Notes: generated from the sequence alone by a model not told the origin. Numbered from the stretch's first letter, positions 43,059 through 54,149 are shown. The stretch is DNA of 64,000 bases from Perlabentimonas gracilis (GCF_011174675.1 NZ_JAANIG010000004.1:1-64000); one strand, 5' to 3'. A program made the numbers and translations.

Positions 43059-43766
43059 ATGGAAGCTATTAGACTTACAGAACGTTACGGGGGTGTTATC
43101 AAGGAAGAACCCTTGTCATGCATTAGCAACGATTTAATCCTAAAAAACACCTGCGTTATCGAAGCCGTGTCGCCATACTTTGGATATTACAATGAGGTAA
43201 AGAGTAACTCTCAGCCCAAAATGGTATACTTTATCCTCGATGGCTACTTCTCGCTGGAGGTTCTTACGCGAGCCACCATTAAAGTTCAGCAAAAGGTAAA
43301 GTTCCCCATCGATGCTGTTACAGGAACCATTACAATGAACAACCAAACATGTTACGTTATTCGTTTTCTAAATCTTGATAACTACAGCCACATCCAGATG
43401 ATTCAGCAATACTATATAGATGAGGGGCTATCATTCAAAAAGAAAACGATGTCTTTTTCGGAACAGATGGGACTTATTAAGCTAAGATGCTTTTTCAACC
43501 TTAAGCCAATGGGTGAGGGCATCTATTTAGATGAAGAAAAAACTAACATTGGCTACTTCGAGATTCCGCATAATATCCCATGGGAAGACTTTAAAAAGCT
43601 GACCACCGAGGTTAAATTCGACACCGATCTACTATACTTTGATGCCTCACGGGCATACCTTTTCGAACGTTGTAGCATCATTGATTTGGTGAAGATTTAT
43701 AGAGAGAATCTTTCGCCCGATAGGCTAATGGCTATCCGCGATCGATACCTAAAACTTATAGGATAA
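43059..43766 (+). CDS. Hypothetical protein
   Basis: 235 residues, soluble, without signal peptide or TM helix. I do not recognise the family. It opens MEAIRLTERYGGVIKEEPL, followed by alternating beta strands and helices, including YFILDGYFSLEVLTRATIKVQQKVKFPIDAVTGTITMNNQTCYVIRFLNL and a later FDTDLLYFDASRAYLFERCSIIDLVKIYRENL. It has its own promoter and ends about 100 bases before sdhC. No catalytic motif stands out. Confidence 0.7.
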   Translation: MEAIRLTERYGGVIKEEPLSCISNDLILKNTCVIEAVSPYFGYYNEVKSNSQPKMVYFILDGYFSLEVLTRATIKVQQKVKFPIDAVTGTITMNNQTCYVIRFLNLDNYSHIQMIQQYYIDEGLSFKKKTMSFSEQMGLIKLRCFFNLKPMGEGIYLDEEKTNIGYFEIPHNIPWEDFKKLTTEVKFDTDLLYFDASRAYLFERCSIIDLVKIYRENLSPDRLMAIRDRYLKLIG

Positions 43767-43866
43767 ACAGCTGAGTGCTCAAAAACATATAAATTTTACG
43801 CTCAAAAGCCCCATTTTAAAAGCAAATCGGCGTACCTTAATTCGCAAAATTTTAAAACAATACTCT

Positions 43867-44544
43867 ATGAATGGTATCTTCAGCTCCTCTGTTGGTAAGA
43901 AACTAATTATGAGCATTTCGGGACTATTCCTAATGCTCTTTTTATTGGTTCATCTTGGCACAAACCTCTTGCTGTTGGTAGGCGAAGGTGAGCTCTACAA
44001 CAAGGCCGCCCACACCCTTGCCACCACTCCCCTGCTAAAAGGGGTTGAACTACTGCTAGCGTTTGGCTTTATTTTCCACATAATATATGGAACCGTTCTA
44101 ACGCTAAAAAACAGAAAAGCCAGACCCGTACCCTACGCTAAAAGCGCATCGAACGATGTAACTACATGGTCGTCGCGCAATATGTATATTCTTGGGTTTA
44201 CCATCCTGGCCTTCTTGGTTCTCCATATGGTTAACTTTTTCATTAAGCTTCGCTTTGGAACGGTAGCTGAGGTTTCCTACGATGGAGGAATAACCCATAT
44301 TCACGACTCGTACAAGCTAGTGTCGGAGTTTTTCATTAGCTACTGGTGGTACAACGTAATTTACATCGTATCGGCCATATTTCTGGGCTTACACCTTAGC
44401 CATGGGTTTTGGAGTGCGTTCCAAACAGTTGGCCTCAACAATAGCAAATGGCTTAAACGCATCGAGGTTGTTTCGTATATCTACGCTGTGATAATTGCCA
44501 CAGGATTTACCATTATACCCATCTACTTCTGGTTTATCCACTAG
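43867..44544 (+). CDS. sdhC: Succinate dehydrogenase/fumarate reductase cytochrome b subunit
   Basis: 225 residues, five membrane helices, type B enzyme. Conserved His residues for haem occur in LVHLGTNLLL, FIFHIIYG, LVLHMVNFF and GLHLSHGFWSAFQ. It anchors the flavoprotein and iron-sulfur subunits and handles menaquinone. Operon order C-A-B with short gaps (36 and 29 bases). Confidence 0.93.
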   Translation: MNGIFSSSVGKKLIMSISGLFLMLFLLVHLGTNLLLLVGEGELYNKAAHTLATTPLLKGVELLLAFGFIFHIIYGTVLTLKNRKARPVPYAKSASNDVTTWSSRNMYILGFTILAFLVLHMVNFFIKLRFGTVAEVSYDGGITHIHDSYKLVSEFFISYWWYNVIYIVSAIFLGLHLSHGFWSAFQTVGLNNSKWLKRIEVVSYIYAVIIATGFTIIPIYFWFIH

Positions 44545-44580
44545 GAATAATTAGTTTGATAATATTGAAATTACTAGAAT

Positions 44581-46500
44581 ATGACAATGCTCAACGCAAA
44601 AATTCCCGATGGCCCATTGGCCGACAAGTGGACCAAGCATAAAAACTCGCTCCGTCTAGTAAACCCAGCCAACAAAAAGAAACTCGACATTATTGTGGTT
44701 GGAACAGGGCTGGCAGGATCGGGTGCTGCATCAACCCTAGCCGAGTTGGGTTACAACGTTAAGGTGTTCTGCTATCAGGATACCCCTCGCCGTGCCCACT
44801 CCGTGGCTGCACAGGGAGGTATTAATGCAGCCAAGAACTACAAAAACGATGGTGACAGCGTGTACCGCCTATTTTACGATATGATAAAGGGAGGCGACTA
44901 CCGTGCCCGCGAGGCCAACGTTTACCGCGCTGCTGAGGTGAGCAATCTGGTGATTGATCACTACACCGCACTAGGCGTTCCATTTGCCCGCGACTATGGT
45001 GGACTGCTCGACAACCGGTCGTTTGGAGGCGTGCAGGTTAGCCGCACCTTTTATGCCAAGGGTCAAACTGGCCAGCAGTGTATCCTGGGAGGATATAGCG
45101 CCTTGGTTAGACAAATGCAGACGGGCAAGGTTACCATGTACTCCCGCCGCGAGATGCTCGACCTGGTTGTTATAGATGGTAAGGCTCGGGGGATTGTTGT
45201 GCGCAACCTAATAACCGGCGAAATTGAGCGCCACTCAGCGCACGCTGTGGTATTGGCTACTGGTGGTTACGGCACAATTTACTACCTATCCACGCTAGCG
45301 GTAAACTCAAACGGATCGGCAGCATGGAAAGCACATAAACGCGGAGCGCTATTTGCTAACCCCAGCTTTATACAAATACACCCCACTTCTATCCCTGTGC
45401 TAAACGATTACCAGTGTAAGCTAACACTTATGAGCGAATCGCTTAGGAATGATGGCAGGGTTTGGGTGCCAAAAGCTAAAGGCGATAAGCGTAAGGGCAA
45501 CGACATACCAGAAGAGGAGCGCGATTACTACCTTGAGCGCCGATACCCTGCCTTTGGGAACCTTGTTCCCCGCGATGTAGCTTCAAGGGCAGCCAAGGAG
45601 CGTTGCGATGCAGGTTATGGAGTAGGTGAGTCTGGCCTATCGGTATTCCTCGATTTCCGCGATGCCATTCAGAAGCAGGGGAAAAAAGCCATTGAGGATA
45701 AGTACGGCAATCTCTTCGAGATGTACGAGAAGATTACAGGCGAATCGCCCTACGAAAGGCCTATGCGCATATATCCTGCTGGGCACTACACCATGGGAGG
45801 ACTTTGGGTCGATTACAACCTAATGACCACCATCCCGGGCCTTTTCGCCATCGGCGAGTCGAACTTTAGCGACCATGGCGCCAACCGCCTTGGAGCAAGC
45901 TCGCTTATGCAGTGTGCTGGCGATGGATATTTTATCCTCCCCTACACCATTACAGACTATCTGGCCGATGAGATAAAAACCCCGCGAATACAAACCGACC
46001 TACCCGAATTTGAGGATGCCGAGAAAAATGCCAAGGAGAGGATCTCTAAACTAATGGGGGTAAACGGAAAGCAAACAGTAACCTCATTCCATAAGCGGCT
46101 AGGCAAAATAATGTGGGATTACTGCGGGATGTACCGCAACGAGCAAGGACTATCAAAGGCTCTTGGGCTTATTGATGAGCTGGAGAGGGAATTCTGGGCC
46201 GATGTGAAAATCCCAGGGAAACCGGAGGAGTTGAATCAGGAGTTAGAAAAAGCAGGCCGTGTGGCCGACTACTTTGAGCTAGCCAAGCTCCTATGCCACG
46301 ATGCCCTTAACCGAAAGGAAAGCTGCGGAGCCCACTTCCGCGAGGAGAGCCAAACCGAGTCGGGCGAGGCCCAACGTAACGACGCCAGCTTCTCATACGT
46401 TGCCGCATGGGAGTACAAAGGACCAAAAAGCGAACCGGTTATGCATAAGGAAGAGCTGAACTACGAGTTTGTTAAGGTTCAGGAGCGAAGCTACAAATAA
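44581..46500 (+). CDS. sdhA: Succinate dehydrogenase/fumarate reductase flavoprotein subunit
   Basis: 639 residues. FAD-binding [19 protein letters not shown] (about 39), the covalent-flavin His region [16 protein letters not shown] (about 70), active-site segments [12 protein letters not shown] and [13 protein letters not shown], and C-terminal [12 protein letters not shown] are all present. Catalyses succinate/fumarate interconversion; direction in vivo cannot be told from sequence. Confidence 0.95.
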   Translation: MTMLNAKIPDGPLADKWTKHKNSLRLVNPANKKKLDIIVVGTGLAGSGAASTLAELGYNVKVFCYQDTPRRAHSVAAQGGINAAKNYKNDGDSVYRLFYDMIKGGDYRAREANVYRAAEVSNLVIDHYTALGVPFARDYGGLLDNRSFGGVQVSRTFYAKGQTGQQCILGGYSALVRQMQTGKVTMYSRREMLDLVVIDGKARGIVVRNLITGEIERHSAHAVVLATGGYGTIYYLSTLAVNSNGSAAWKAHKRGALFANPSFIQIHPTSIPVLNDYQCKLTLMSESLRNDGRVWVPKAKGDKRKGNDIPEEERDYYLERRYPAFGNLVPRDVASRAAKERCDAGYGVGESGLSVFLDFRDAIQKQGKKAIEDKYGNLFEMYEKITGESPYERPMRIYPAGHYTMGGLWVDYNLMTTIPGLFAIGESNFSDHGANRLGASSLMQCAGDGYFILPYTITDYLADEIKTPRIQTDLPEFEDAEKNAKERISKLMGVNGKQTVTSFHKRLGKIMWDYCGMYRNEQGLSKALGLIDELEREFWADVKIPGKPEELNQELEKAGRVADYFELAKLLCHDALNRKESCGAHFREESQTESGEAQRNDASFSYVAAWEYKGPKSEPVMHKEELNYEFVKVQERSYK

Positions 46501-46529
46501 CCCATTAAGAAACTTAACACGATATAAGC

Positions 46530-47273
46530 ATGAAAGTTAAGCTAAAAATATGGCGTCAGAAGGATGCCAAGGCAAAAGGAAAATTCGAAACCTACTCCCT
46601 CGATAATGTATCGGTTGAGATGTCTTTTCTTGAGATGCTCGACTACCTCAACAGCCAGCTAATAACCGAAGGCAAGGAACCTGTGGCATATGAGCATGAC
46701 TGCCGCGAGGGTATTTGTGGTTGTTGCGGGCTATATATCAATGGGCGTCCCCATGGGTTACTAAGCAAAACCACCACCTGCGAGCTGTACATGCGCGAGT
46801 TTAGGGATGGCGAAACCATTACCATTGAGCCGTGGCGTGCAGCATCATTCCCAGTGATCAAGGATTTGATGGTGGAGCGAAATGCATTCGATAAGATCAT
46901 GCAGGCCGGAGGGTTTATATCGGTAAATGCAGGTCAGGCACAGGACGCAAATGCAATTCCCGTATCGAAAGTAAATGCCGACGAGGCCTTTGACGCAGCA
47001 TCATGCATTGGATGCGGCGCCTGTGTAGCTGCCTGCAAAAACTCATCGGCCATGCTGTTCATTGCGGCCAAGGTATCGCAGCTATCGCTCTTCCCCCAGG
47101 GCAAAATTGAGGCCAAGGAGAGGGTTAAAAAGATGGTGGATAAAATGGATGAGCTGGGATTTGGCAGCTGCACCAACACCCGGGCCTGCGAGGCCGAATG
47201 CCCCAAGGGCATCTCAATATCGCATATTGCTAGGCTCAACAGGGAATTCATTACAGCCAAAATTAGCGATTAG
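46530..47273 (+). CDS. sdhB: Succinate dehydrogenase/fumarate reductase iron-sulfur subunit
   Basis: 247 residues. An N-terminal [2Fe-2S] ferredoxin motif [15 protein letters not shown] plus a later Cys, and two C-terminal cluster motifs [19 protein letters not shown] and [15 protein letters not shown]. Complete. Transfers electrons between SdhA and the cytochrome b subunit. Confidence 0.95.
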   Translation: MKVKLKIWRQKDAKAKGKFETYSLDNVSVEMSFLEMLDYLNSQLITEGKEPVAYEHDCREGICGCCGLYINGRPHGLLSKTTTCELYMREFRDGETITIEPWRAASFPVIKDLMVERNAFDKIMQAGGFISVNAGQAQDANAIPVSKVNADEAFDAASCIGCGACVAACKNSSAMLFIAAKVSQLSLFPQGKIEAKERVKKMVDKMDELGFGSCTNTRACEAECPKGISISHIARLNREFITAKISD

Positions 47274-47296
47274 AGCAATTGGGACTTCATTACAGT

Positions 47297-47335
47297 AAGG
47301 CTATTCTTCTGGGGTAGCCTTTTGTTTTTTTTGAT
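47297..47335 (+). terminator. Terminator of sdhCAB
   Basis: Stem aaggcta (47297-47303)/tagcctt (47315-47321), then T-rich sequence. Confidence 0.8.
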
Positions 47336-47371
47336 TTTACCTCACATCATAATGTAATACCCAAAAATATT

Positions 47372-47379
47372 TAACTTTG
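47372..47379 (+). promoter_or_regulatory. -7 element of TPR gene
   Basis: TAACTTTG; the first in-frame alternative start overlaps it, so the ATG at 47403 is used. Confidence 0.55.
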
Positions 47380-47402
47380 TGCTAGAACAAACCCATCGAT
47401 TT

Positions 47403-48644
47403 ATGAAAAAAGCAGCCATTGCATTCTTTATTCTTCTTGTTGTTGCCGGCGCAACCTTCGTCACCCTTAGGCCCCAGCTGGCCAAAAAGGCATACTATAG
47501 CGGACGCGAGCTCGCCGACTCGGCTCAATTCGAGCAGGCCATTGAGCAGTACAACAAGGCCATAAGGTACAAGAGCAGTATTGCCAACTACTACTTTGCC
47601 CGAGGCGAAGCCTACCTGGCTCTCGACCTTGACTCTATTGCCATAACCGATTTCAATAAGGCCATAGAGCTAAACCCTGGCCATTTCGACTACTTTTTAC
47701 AAAGAGGGATATCAAAGCGTAAGCTCAGGACGCTCGATGATGCAATGCAGGACATAAACCGAGCCATTGAGATGAACGACAGTAGCGCTGCCGCCTACTA
47801 TCAACGGGGACTACTTTTTGCTGCTCAAAACAACTACGATGCCGCCATCAAGGACTACAACCGTAGTATAGAGCTGGACGGATCGAACCTTGAAGCTTTT
47901 TACAGCCGAGGCGAAACAAGGGCGAACCTCGACGACTTTATGGGGGCCATAGCCGACTACGACAAGATGATTGAGGGCGCCGACGCACCTGCCGATGCCT
48001 ATAAGCAGCGTGGAATTTTCAAACTTAAAATACAGGATTTTGAAGGCGCCGAGAGTGACCTCACCCTAGCCGCCGAGCATGATGCAACCGATAAGGAGAC
48101 GCTTTATCAACTTGGCCAGGCTAAACACAACCTCAACAAGGTTGATGAGTCCATCGATATATTTAACCGCGTACTTAAGCTCGACCCCAACTACGATCTT
48201 GCCTACGGGGCAAGGGGTGGTGCACATCTTAAGAAGAACAATTTCCGCCAAGCCGTTTCCGATTTTACAAAGGCCGTTGAACTCAACCCTACCTACAAGA
48301 GAGCATACTACGGAAGAGGCATAGCCAAAGCAATGCAGCAGGATTACAAGGGCTCCATTACCGATTTCACTAAGGTTATTGAGCTTGATAAGGAGTTTGC
48401 CCAGGCCTACTACAACAGAGCCGTATCAAAGGCAATTCTTGGGCAGCACCAAGAAGCGCTTCCCGATTACGACTACATTATTAGTCGCGATAGCAGAAAT
48501 GCCGAGGCATTCTACAACAGGGGTATATCACGGATGAATGTTAGGGATACCGAAGGTGCCTGCAACGACTTTAGGCGCGCCGTAGAGCTAAACTACCAAC
48601 CTGCCGAACCCATGCTTAAGATGTACTGCCGTTCGCAGCAGTAA
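47403..48644 (+). CDS. Membrane-anchored TPR-repeat protein
   Basis: 413 residues from the ATG at 47403. One N-terminal TM helix (about 4-22) serves as anchor or uncleaved signal. About eleven 34-residue TPR units follow, for example EQAIEQYNKAIRYKSSIANYYFARGEAYLALDL and QAVSDFTKAVELNPTYKRAYYGRGIAKA. The repeats predict a periplasmic protein-protein scaffold. No catalytic domain, partner not evident from context. Confidence 0.85.
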   Translation: MKKAAIAFFILLVVAGATFVTLRPQLAKKAYYSGRELADSAQFEQAIEQYNKAIRYKSSIANYYFARGEAYLALDLDSIAITDFNKAIELNPGHFDYFLQRGISKRKLRTLDDAMQDINRAIEMNDSSAAAYYQRGLLFAAQNNYDAAIKDYNRSIELDGSNLEAFYSRGETRANLDDFMGAIADYDKMIEGADAPADAYKQRGIFKLKIQDFEGAESDLTLAAEHDATDKETLYQLGQAKHNLNKVDESIDIFNRVLKLDPNYDLAYGARGGAHLKKNNFRQAVSDFTKAVELNPTYKRAYYGRGIAKAMQQDYKGSITDFTKVIELDKEFAQAYYNRAVSKAILGQHQEALPDYDYIISRDSRNAEAFYNRGISRMNVRDTEGACNDFRRAVELNYQPAEPMLKMYCRSQQ

Positions 48645-48667
48645 TCTCTGCAAACATATTGCTAAAG

Positions 48668-48697
48668 AAAGTGCGGTTTGAATCGCGCTTTTTTTAT
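48668..48697 (+). terminator. Terminator after TPR gene
   Basis: Stem aagtgcg/cgcgctt (48669-48675/48684-48690, one G-T pair), then a T run. Confidence 0.75.
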
Positions 48698-48830
48698 GCT
48701 TGCGAGGTTACTTTAAATTAGGCCCTTACGGGAAACATGAAGTGGCATATTGATCCTGCTTTCTTGAATAAGAAAATCTACAATTATTTAAATGTGAAGT
48801 TTAGGTTCAATTCAAAACAATTGTAAAAAC

Positions 48831-48838
48831 TATATTTG
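48831..48838 (+). promoter_or_regulatory. -7 element of MFS gene
   Basis: TATATTTG, 47 bases before the ATG at 48886. Confidence 0.5.
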
Positions 48839-48885
48839 TGGCTTTTTCTAAGAATTAAACTACACACAAACAATAACTAATAAAC

Positions 48886-50115
48886 ATGAAAAAACCTTTC
48901 TTTGTTTCGAGATGGAGCATTCCTGTTGCAGGATTTTTGTTTACGCTAATGGTTGGGACAGCCTATGCGTGGGGTTCGTTCATTAACCCTATGGTTGAAC
49001 GATTTGGATGGACAAAAACAGAGGCTAATATACCCTTTCTTGTTTTTATTTTTTTGTCGGCAGTTATGACAATTCCTGCTGGAAGATTGCAGGATAGAAT
49101 TGGGCCCAGAAAAACAGGAATTTTGGCTGCTGTACTATTTCTAATATCGTATACCCTTGCATCTTTTGTTGGAAAATTTCCACACACATGGTACCTGGTT
49201 CTAACCTATGGTTTAATTGGAGGAACTGCAGGAGGAATCGGGTATGCCTGTGCTATACCACCTGCAAGAAAATGGTTTCCCGATTTCCCAGGGTTTGCAA
49301 TGGCTATCTCCGTTACAGGCATGGGTTTATCTGCGGTTATCTGGGCACCCTTAAAAGCAAAAATTCTTATCCCTGAATATGGAATTGAACAAACCTTCCT
49401 TATAATTGCAATTATTACCACAACAATCTCACTGTTTGCGTCGTGGCTAACAAGAAATCCACCCACAGGATGGAAACCAAATAATTGGAGCTCCGACACT
49501 TGCACAAAAAAATCAACGCATATTGTGGGCGAGTTCACTTCAAGAGAAATGCTTAGAAGCCCCAAATTCTGGTATATCTGGACAATTTTTACGCTAATCC
49601 TTTTTGGCGGCTTTGTATGTCTTACTTTAATTATTCCCTACGGCACGGAGGTGGTAAAACTTGAACCGGTGAATGCTGCCTTTGCCCTATCTATCTTTGC
49701 TTTTTTTAATGGTTTTGGACGACCATTAGCAGGGTTATTGGGGGATAAATTTGGGGCACTACAAGTTCTAATTGTTACATATGTTCTACAAACTCTAACG
49801 TTCTTCTTGTTTCCTGGCTTTGCAACCAGTCAAGCCGTACTGTATGTCTTTTCCGGATTTTTAGGATGGGGCTTTGCAGCATCCATGGCGTTATTCCCTA
49901 GTATAACCGCTACAAATTTTGGCACCAAGAACCTTGGGATGAACTACGGAATAGTATATACAGCCTTTGGTACCGGGGCAATTGCTTCAATTCTGGGATC
50001 ATGGCTCTATGATTCGACAGGTAGCTATAGCCCAGCATTTATTATAGGAGGCACCCTTGCGGGAATAGGGCTGGTTTTAGGAATAATGCTTAAGAAAAAG
50101 TACGGAGTTAGATAA
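48886..50115 (+). CDS. OFA-family MFS transporter
   Basis: 409 residues, about 12 TM helices. N-terminal motifs VAGFLFTLMVGTAYAWGSFINPM and IPAGRLQDRIGPRKTGIL (the MFS loop 2-3 motif), a GGTAGGIGYACAIPPARKWFPD segment and GRPLAGLLGDKFG in the second half are typical of the oxalate/formate antiporter family. The substrate is probably an organic anion, which cannot be specified. Complete, monocistronic. Confidence 0.88.
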   Translation: MKKPFFVSRWSIPVAGFLFTLMVGTAYAWGSFINPMVERFGWTKTEANIPFLVFIFLSAVMTIPAGRLQDRIGPRKTGILAAVLFLISYTLASFVGKFPHTWYLVLTYGLIGGTAGGIGYACAIPPARKWFPDFPGFAMAISVTGMGLSAVIWAPLKAKILIPEYGIEQTFLIIAIITTTISLFASWLTRNPPTGWKPNNWSSDTCTKKSTHIVGEFTSREMLRSPKFWYIWTIFTLILFGGFVCLTLIIPYGTEVVKLEPVNAAFALSIFAFFNGFGRPLAGLLGDKFGALQVLIVTYVLQTLTFFLFPGFATSQAVLYVFSGFLGWGFAASMALFPSITATNFGTKNLGMNYGIVYTAFGTGAIASILGSWLYDSTGSYSPAFIIGGTLAGIGLVLGIMLKKKYGVR

Positions 50116-50189
50116 TATCCCCAAAACACTGCTACTCAACCGTTCGACCAGATTGAATTTGCGGAGATATTAGGCTCTATATAGAAATA

Positions 50190-50232
50190 CAGACGGGCTG
50201 ACTCCTTGCCTAGCAAGGAGTCAGCCCGTCTG
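50190..50232. terminator. 20-bp perfect hairpin between convergent genes
   Basis: Arms 50190-50209 and 50213-50232 are perfect complements with a 3-base loop (cta). The stem begins cagacgggct. There is no strong T run on either side. It lies between the convergent MFS and TonB genes, so it probably acts as a bidirectional terminator or mRNA end stabiliser. Confidence 0.65.
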
Positions 50233-50252
50233 TAAGTTAGCACTAATGCAAT

Positions 50253-52648
50253 TTAGTGGTAAAATAGTCTCCTATACCATGGACTCTTTTCCCTTGGCTC
50301 TAAATCGAGCCGTTCCTTTCTATCGAAAAATATTTTGTAGGAAAAGGATGGTATAATAGGGAAGTAACTCTTTTGATAAAGCCCTAACTCTTGGCTTTGG
50401 CTATCTGACATGGCAGACTTTTCGAGGTAAAAATACACGTAAGGGTTTTGGCGGTTATAGGCGTTGTATATTGAGAAAGTCCACTGAGATTTATTGCCAT
50501 TACGCGTATGAGTATTATACTGCAAACCAAGATCGAGACGGTGGTAATTACGCATACGTGCACTGTTACGCTCTCCGTAAAGTAAAACTTCATATGCATC
50601 GAGGTCATTGGGAGAGGAACTTCTTATGTAAGGGGCATTGTGCCTACCTATTACTGGGGTAAACGGCAACCCTGTTTGGTAAACCCAGCTGGCTGTAAGT
50701 AACGTTTTTTAGTGAGTTTACGGCTTATGCTAATTGTTGCCGAATGAGGCCTATCGTACTCAAAAAGATACTCAACACCATTATTTATCTCGCTAAACTG
50801 GCGCGTTGTACGCGACCATGTGTAGCCAATAAAGCCCAACCAGTTGCCGTAGTTTTTCCTAACCAGCACCTCTGCCCCAATGGCTTTTCCTATTCCTCCG
50901 GTTACCACTTTGTTACGCCAAAACCCATCGCCCATGAGGTTGGTGTATCCCTCGCGATAGTTTGCAAGGTTGCTAAGGGTTTTGTGGTAAAAGCTAGTTT
51001 CAGCATCAAACATTCCGTTAGCAAAGTTCACCTTCCACCCCACAGCTAGCTGAGAGGTACTAGCATTTGGAATATCGGCACCCGATGGCAACCACACCTC
51101 GTTGCTATTCACTTCGCCCGATGTAAAGAGCAGATGCGAATACTGAGAAGCCTGCATATAGCTAAAATTGAGCTTGTTGTTTGGGTTCAGTCTAACGTCG
51201 AGGTTAAGCCGGGGCTCAAGCCCAATATGCGAGAAACCTTTGTTAGCAAAAACCACGCCTCGCAATCCTGCCTGTACCTCGAAAACTTTTAGAAACCTAA
51301 TTTGATTCTCAAGATATAAAGCCGATTCGGTTGAGGTTATTGTAGGCTCGCCAAACATCTCGGTTTGCGCTGAGCTAACCATATTGTTTGGGCTATGCAA
51401 GAGCAGTGTTGCTTGCGCACCAGCATGCAAAGTCCAATTGGGTAGCAACTCGTATTGCCAACCCGATTTGAACGACATATCCTGTACCGATGAGCGATAC
51501 TCCATTCCCTGAGAAATAGTATCGGTTAGAGATGAAATTGAGAATTGATTATTCTCACCTAGCCTATAACGAACGTAGGAAAGACTTTGGTTAGAGTATA
51601 GCTTTGGGGAGTGCACCCTGTTCCAATGAGCCGACACCATCCAGTTTCCCCAAACATTCTTCATATTAGAAAACTGCTGATACTGAGAACTGGTGTAAGT
51701 GTTCTTAACATTCAAATAATCGTCGCCATGATAAATGTTTAGGCTAAAAGAGTTCTTGCTATTTGGTCGCCAGGTAAACTTGCCGTTGATATCATGAAAA
51801 CCATAGTAAAACTTATATTTACCATTATCAATAAGGCTAGTTGCCAAAAGCATAAGCGGATCGGTAAGGGTTTTTCGGCCGGTAACAATAAATGTTGAGT
51901 TGGCAATTGGAGTAGGCCCCTCAATGCTTGCCGATATGTCGGTAAGCCCTAGGCTAAGCGTGCCCTTGGTATAGGTTGGGTTTCCTTCTCGCTGCGATAT
52001 ATCCATTATGGCAGAGAGTTTGCCACCGTACTTAGCTGGGAAGCCACCTTTGTAGACATCAATACTATTAATCATATCGGGATTAAAAACCGACATAAAC
52101 CCGCCAAAGTGGTTCACGTATATTAGGGCAACGTTATCGAGCAGATATAGGTTCTCGCCGGGATTTCCGCCCCTAACCAACACCAAACTCGACCCCTCGC
52201 TTTGTGTCTGTATTCCGGGCAGCAGCTGAATAGCTTTCATCACATCGGGTTTCGCCCCCAAGGAGGGAACCGACTGAAGCTCGAGCTGGCTAAGAGTAGC
52301 CACATTAAAAGGTGGACGCCGAGTATGGCTTATCACCACCTCATCAATCTGATTACCGGGGCATAACAAAACCTCAATAAGCGTATCGTTTGTAAAATTT
52401 ACTTTAAACTTTTTGGCCGTATAACCAACGTATGAAATTGTAATAGTGCCCCTACCCATTGGGGTAATGCTAAAGTAGCCTTTGGCATTGGCAATAGCGG
52501 CTCGGCTAGTACCATCCTCAACTACATGTGCACCAACTAGCACCTCGCGCGATAGGCTATCGCGGACAAATCCAGATATCCGCACCTGCGAATACAAACT
52601 ACCGCTAGATATCAGTAGCGCAGCAATTAGGAGTTTTATGTAACGCAT
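50253..52648 (-). pseudogene. TonB-dependent receptor (cassette 1), frameshifted near 3' end
   Basis: Together two frames make a receptor of about 798 residues, closely related to the intact one at 56008. The main frame (52648 to 50651) has a signal peptide, a carboxypeptidase-like regulatory domain (RISGFVRDSLSREVLVGAHV), the plug (LGAKPDVMKAIQLLPGIQTQSEGSSLVLVRGGNPGENLYLLDN) and most of the barrel. At a run of six T in the + strand (50705-50710) the frame slips: after RKLTKK the paralogue-like TLLTASWVYQTGLPFTPVIG continues in the -1 frame to the stop at 50253 (SYKIFFD...). One missing A in an A7 run explains it, so it may be a real mutation or an assembly error. Confidence 0.88.
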
Positions 52649-52670
52649 TCTTTATAAAATAAGCAATTAA

Positions 52671-53555
52671 TTACAACAGGGTTTTGGCTACATTCATTTG
52701 TGGAGTAATGGTATCGGAAACCGCCTTGGAGTATCCGGCAAAAATGCCGTAACCGCCCTTTACGTTTGAGTAGAGCGGAATTGAAGGTAAAGCACCCGTA
52801 AAAAAGTCGGGATATAGCGCATCGCCATAAAGCGAGAGCTGCTTTTGATAGCTATAGTAATGCTTGCATACCGAGCGTAGCTCAACAACAATCGGAGTAT
52901 AGTCTTCTATTTGGAGGTTAATACGCATGGTGTAGGTATCGGTTGGCACAAACTTGGTGTTAAAGAGGGTCAAATCAAGCCCCTCGCTAAGGAGTACGGG
53001 ATCGTCAATATTGGCAGGGGTAACGCGCCTTTCACTATCGCTCCATACAACAACCTCAAGGTAACTTGCATCGTGCTTACTAAAAGTAACCTCCACTGCA
53101 TTTTGCAAATCGCCCCAGTAGTTAAACCAAGCGTTCTTAATAAACTTAACTTTCTCTATGGGTGCAGCCAAGGGAACAATGGTTGTCGCCGAAACCAGCT
53201 CGTAGCCCGGGACGCTGACCTCGCATTTATACTCATTTCCCTGCTGCGCCTCGGAGGATGAGGTGTATAAACCGTTGCTGGTATGCTCTAGGGTCTCGAG
53301 GAGATGACCATTTTCATACAAATGCACCAGGGCATTGGTTACATCGGTTAGCTGCGCTGAGTCGATACTACCCGACAACGAAATATGCACCCACACCGGT
53401 TTTCCTGCTTCAACTATTCCACTGATAGTTGGTTTGGGAGTGTGGCTGGGAAATTCCCAATCTACCTCTTTGTCGCATGAGGGCATGGCAACAATCAGCA
53501 ACAAACTGGCAAACATACCGGTTAGTATATATTGTAAAGGTTTTTTGGTACTCAT
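52671..53555 (-). CDS. DUF4249 lipoprotein (cassette 1)
   Basis: 294 residues. A lipoprotein signal (LLLIVAMPSC) is followed by the DUF4249 pattern: PTISGIVEAGKPVWVHISLSGS, NALVHLYENGHLLETLEH, GLYTSSSEAQQGNEYKCEVSVPGY, and a late LRSVCKHYYSYQKQL segment and LYSNVKGGYGIFAGY ending. DUF4249 proteins occur next to TonB receptors and are thought to act as surface-exposed partners. The gene precedes the receptor by 22 bases. Paralogue of the gene at 58473. Confidence 0.88.
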   Translation of the reverse strand: MSTKKPLQYILTGMFASLLLIVAMPSCDKEVDWEFPSHTPKPTISGIVEAGKPVWVHISLSGSIDSAQLTDVTNALVHLYENGHLLETLEHTSNGLYTSSSEAQQGNEYKCEVSVPGYELVSATTIVPLAAPIEKVKFIKNAWFNYWGDLQNAVEVTFSKHDASYLEVVVWSDSERRVTPANIDDPVLLSEGLDLTLFNTKFVPTDTYTMRINLQIEDYTPIVVELRSVCKHYYSYQKQLSLYGDALYPDFFTGALPSIPLYSNVKGGYGIFAGYSKAVSDTITPQMNVAKTLL

Positions 53556-53564
53556 AAAAGTATA

Positions 53565-54149
53565 TTAAAACTTAACAGTTATACCGTACCTGAGGCAAGA
53601 CTCTAGCTTACGGCTTCTAATCCAATTATTAAACCCAAGCTCTGCAAATAAGCCCCAGTATCGGGTAAGATAAAAACTAGCGCATCCGTATAGGCCATAA
53701 TCAATGCCATGCCCTCTGAAAACACTACCCTCTGGCGCCACCAGACTTAGCCCACCAAATTTTGCAGTTAAATAGAGATCGAACCGAGGTTCTTCATTTT
53801 TGGCTATAAAGGGTAATAAGTGTAAATTAGCAGTAATACCGTATGAGTATGCATCGGAGTATATATAGTCAGCATCCCATGTGGTATTGTCAGCGGGGTC
53901 AAATCCCTCCTGATATTGAACATTACCAAACCGGCTATACCCAACATATGCACCAAGTTCTACAAATCTAGATACACCTTGGTTAGCCTCTAACCTAAAA
54001 TTCCCTAGCGTTAGCCTTTTAAGCGAATTCATATAATCAGGTTTGGTACTGTGACCTAGTTTTATGTTTGTCCGTTTGTAAAGGTAACTTTCTTGAGCTT
54101 GGGAGAAGCTTAAGACAAAAAGTAAACTAAAAAGAGATACTATTCTCAT
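53565..54149 (-). CDS. Small outer-membrane beta-barrel-like protein (cassette 1)
   Basis: 194 residues from the ATG at 54149, where a signal peptide begins (MRIVSLFSLLFVLSFSQAQ). The mature protein has alternating hydrophobic strands (NFRLEANQGVSRFVELGAYVGYSRFG, SYGITANLHLLPFIA, PRFDLYLTAKFGGLSL, YGLYGCASFYLTRYWGLFAELGF) and ends with a terminal aromatic (VKF). It resembles the protein at 59404. Probably a small porin-like or structural barrel. No enzyme motif. Confidence 0.75.
   Translation of the reverse strand: MRIVSLFSLLFVLSFSQAQESYLYKRTNIKLGHSTKPDYMNSLKRLTLGNFRLEANQGVSRFVELGAYVGYSRFGNVQYQEGFDPADNTTWDADYIYSDAYSYGITANLHLLPFIAKNEEPRFDLYLTAKFGGLSLVAPEGSVFRGHGIDYGLYGCASFYLTRYWGLFAELGFNNWIRSRKLESCLRYGITVKF

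Noticed and set aside
50695-50715. Programmed -1 frameshift in the TonB receptor
   Set aside because: The zero-frame codons are AAA AAA after a T, so the P-site tRNA cannot re-pair fully; the paralogue needs no shift. A base loss is simpler.
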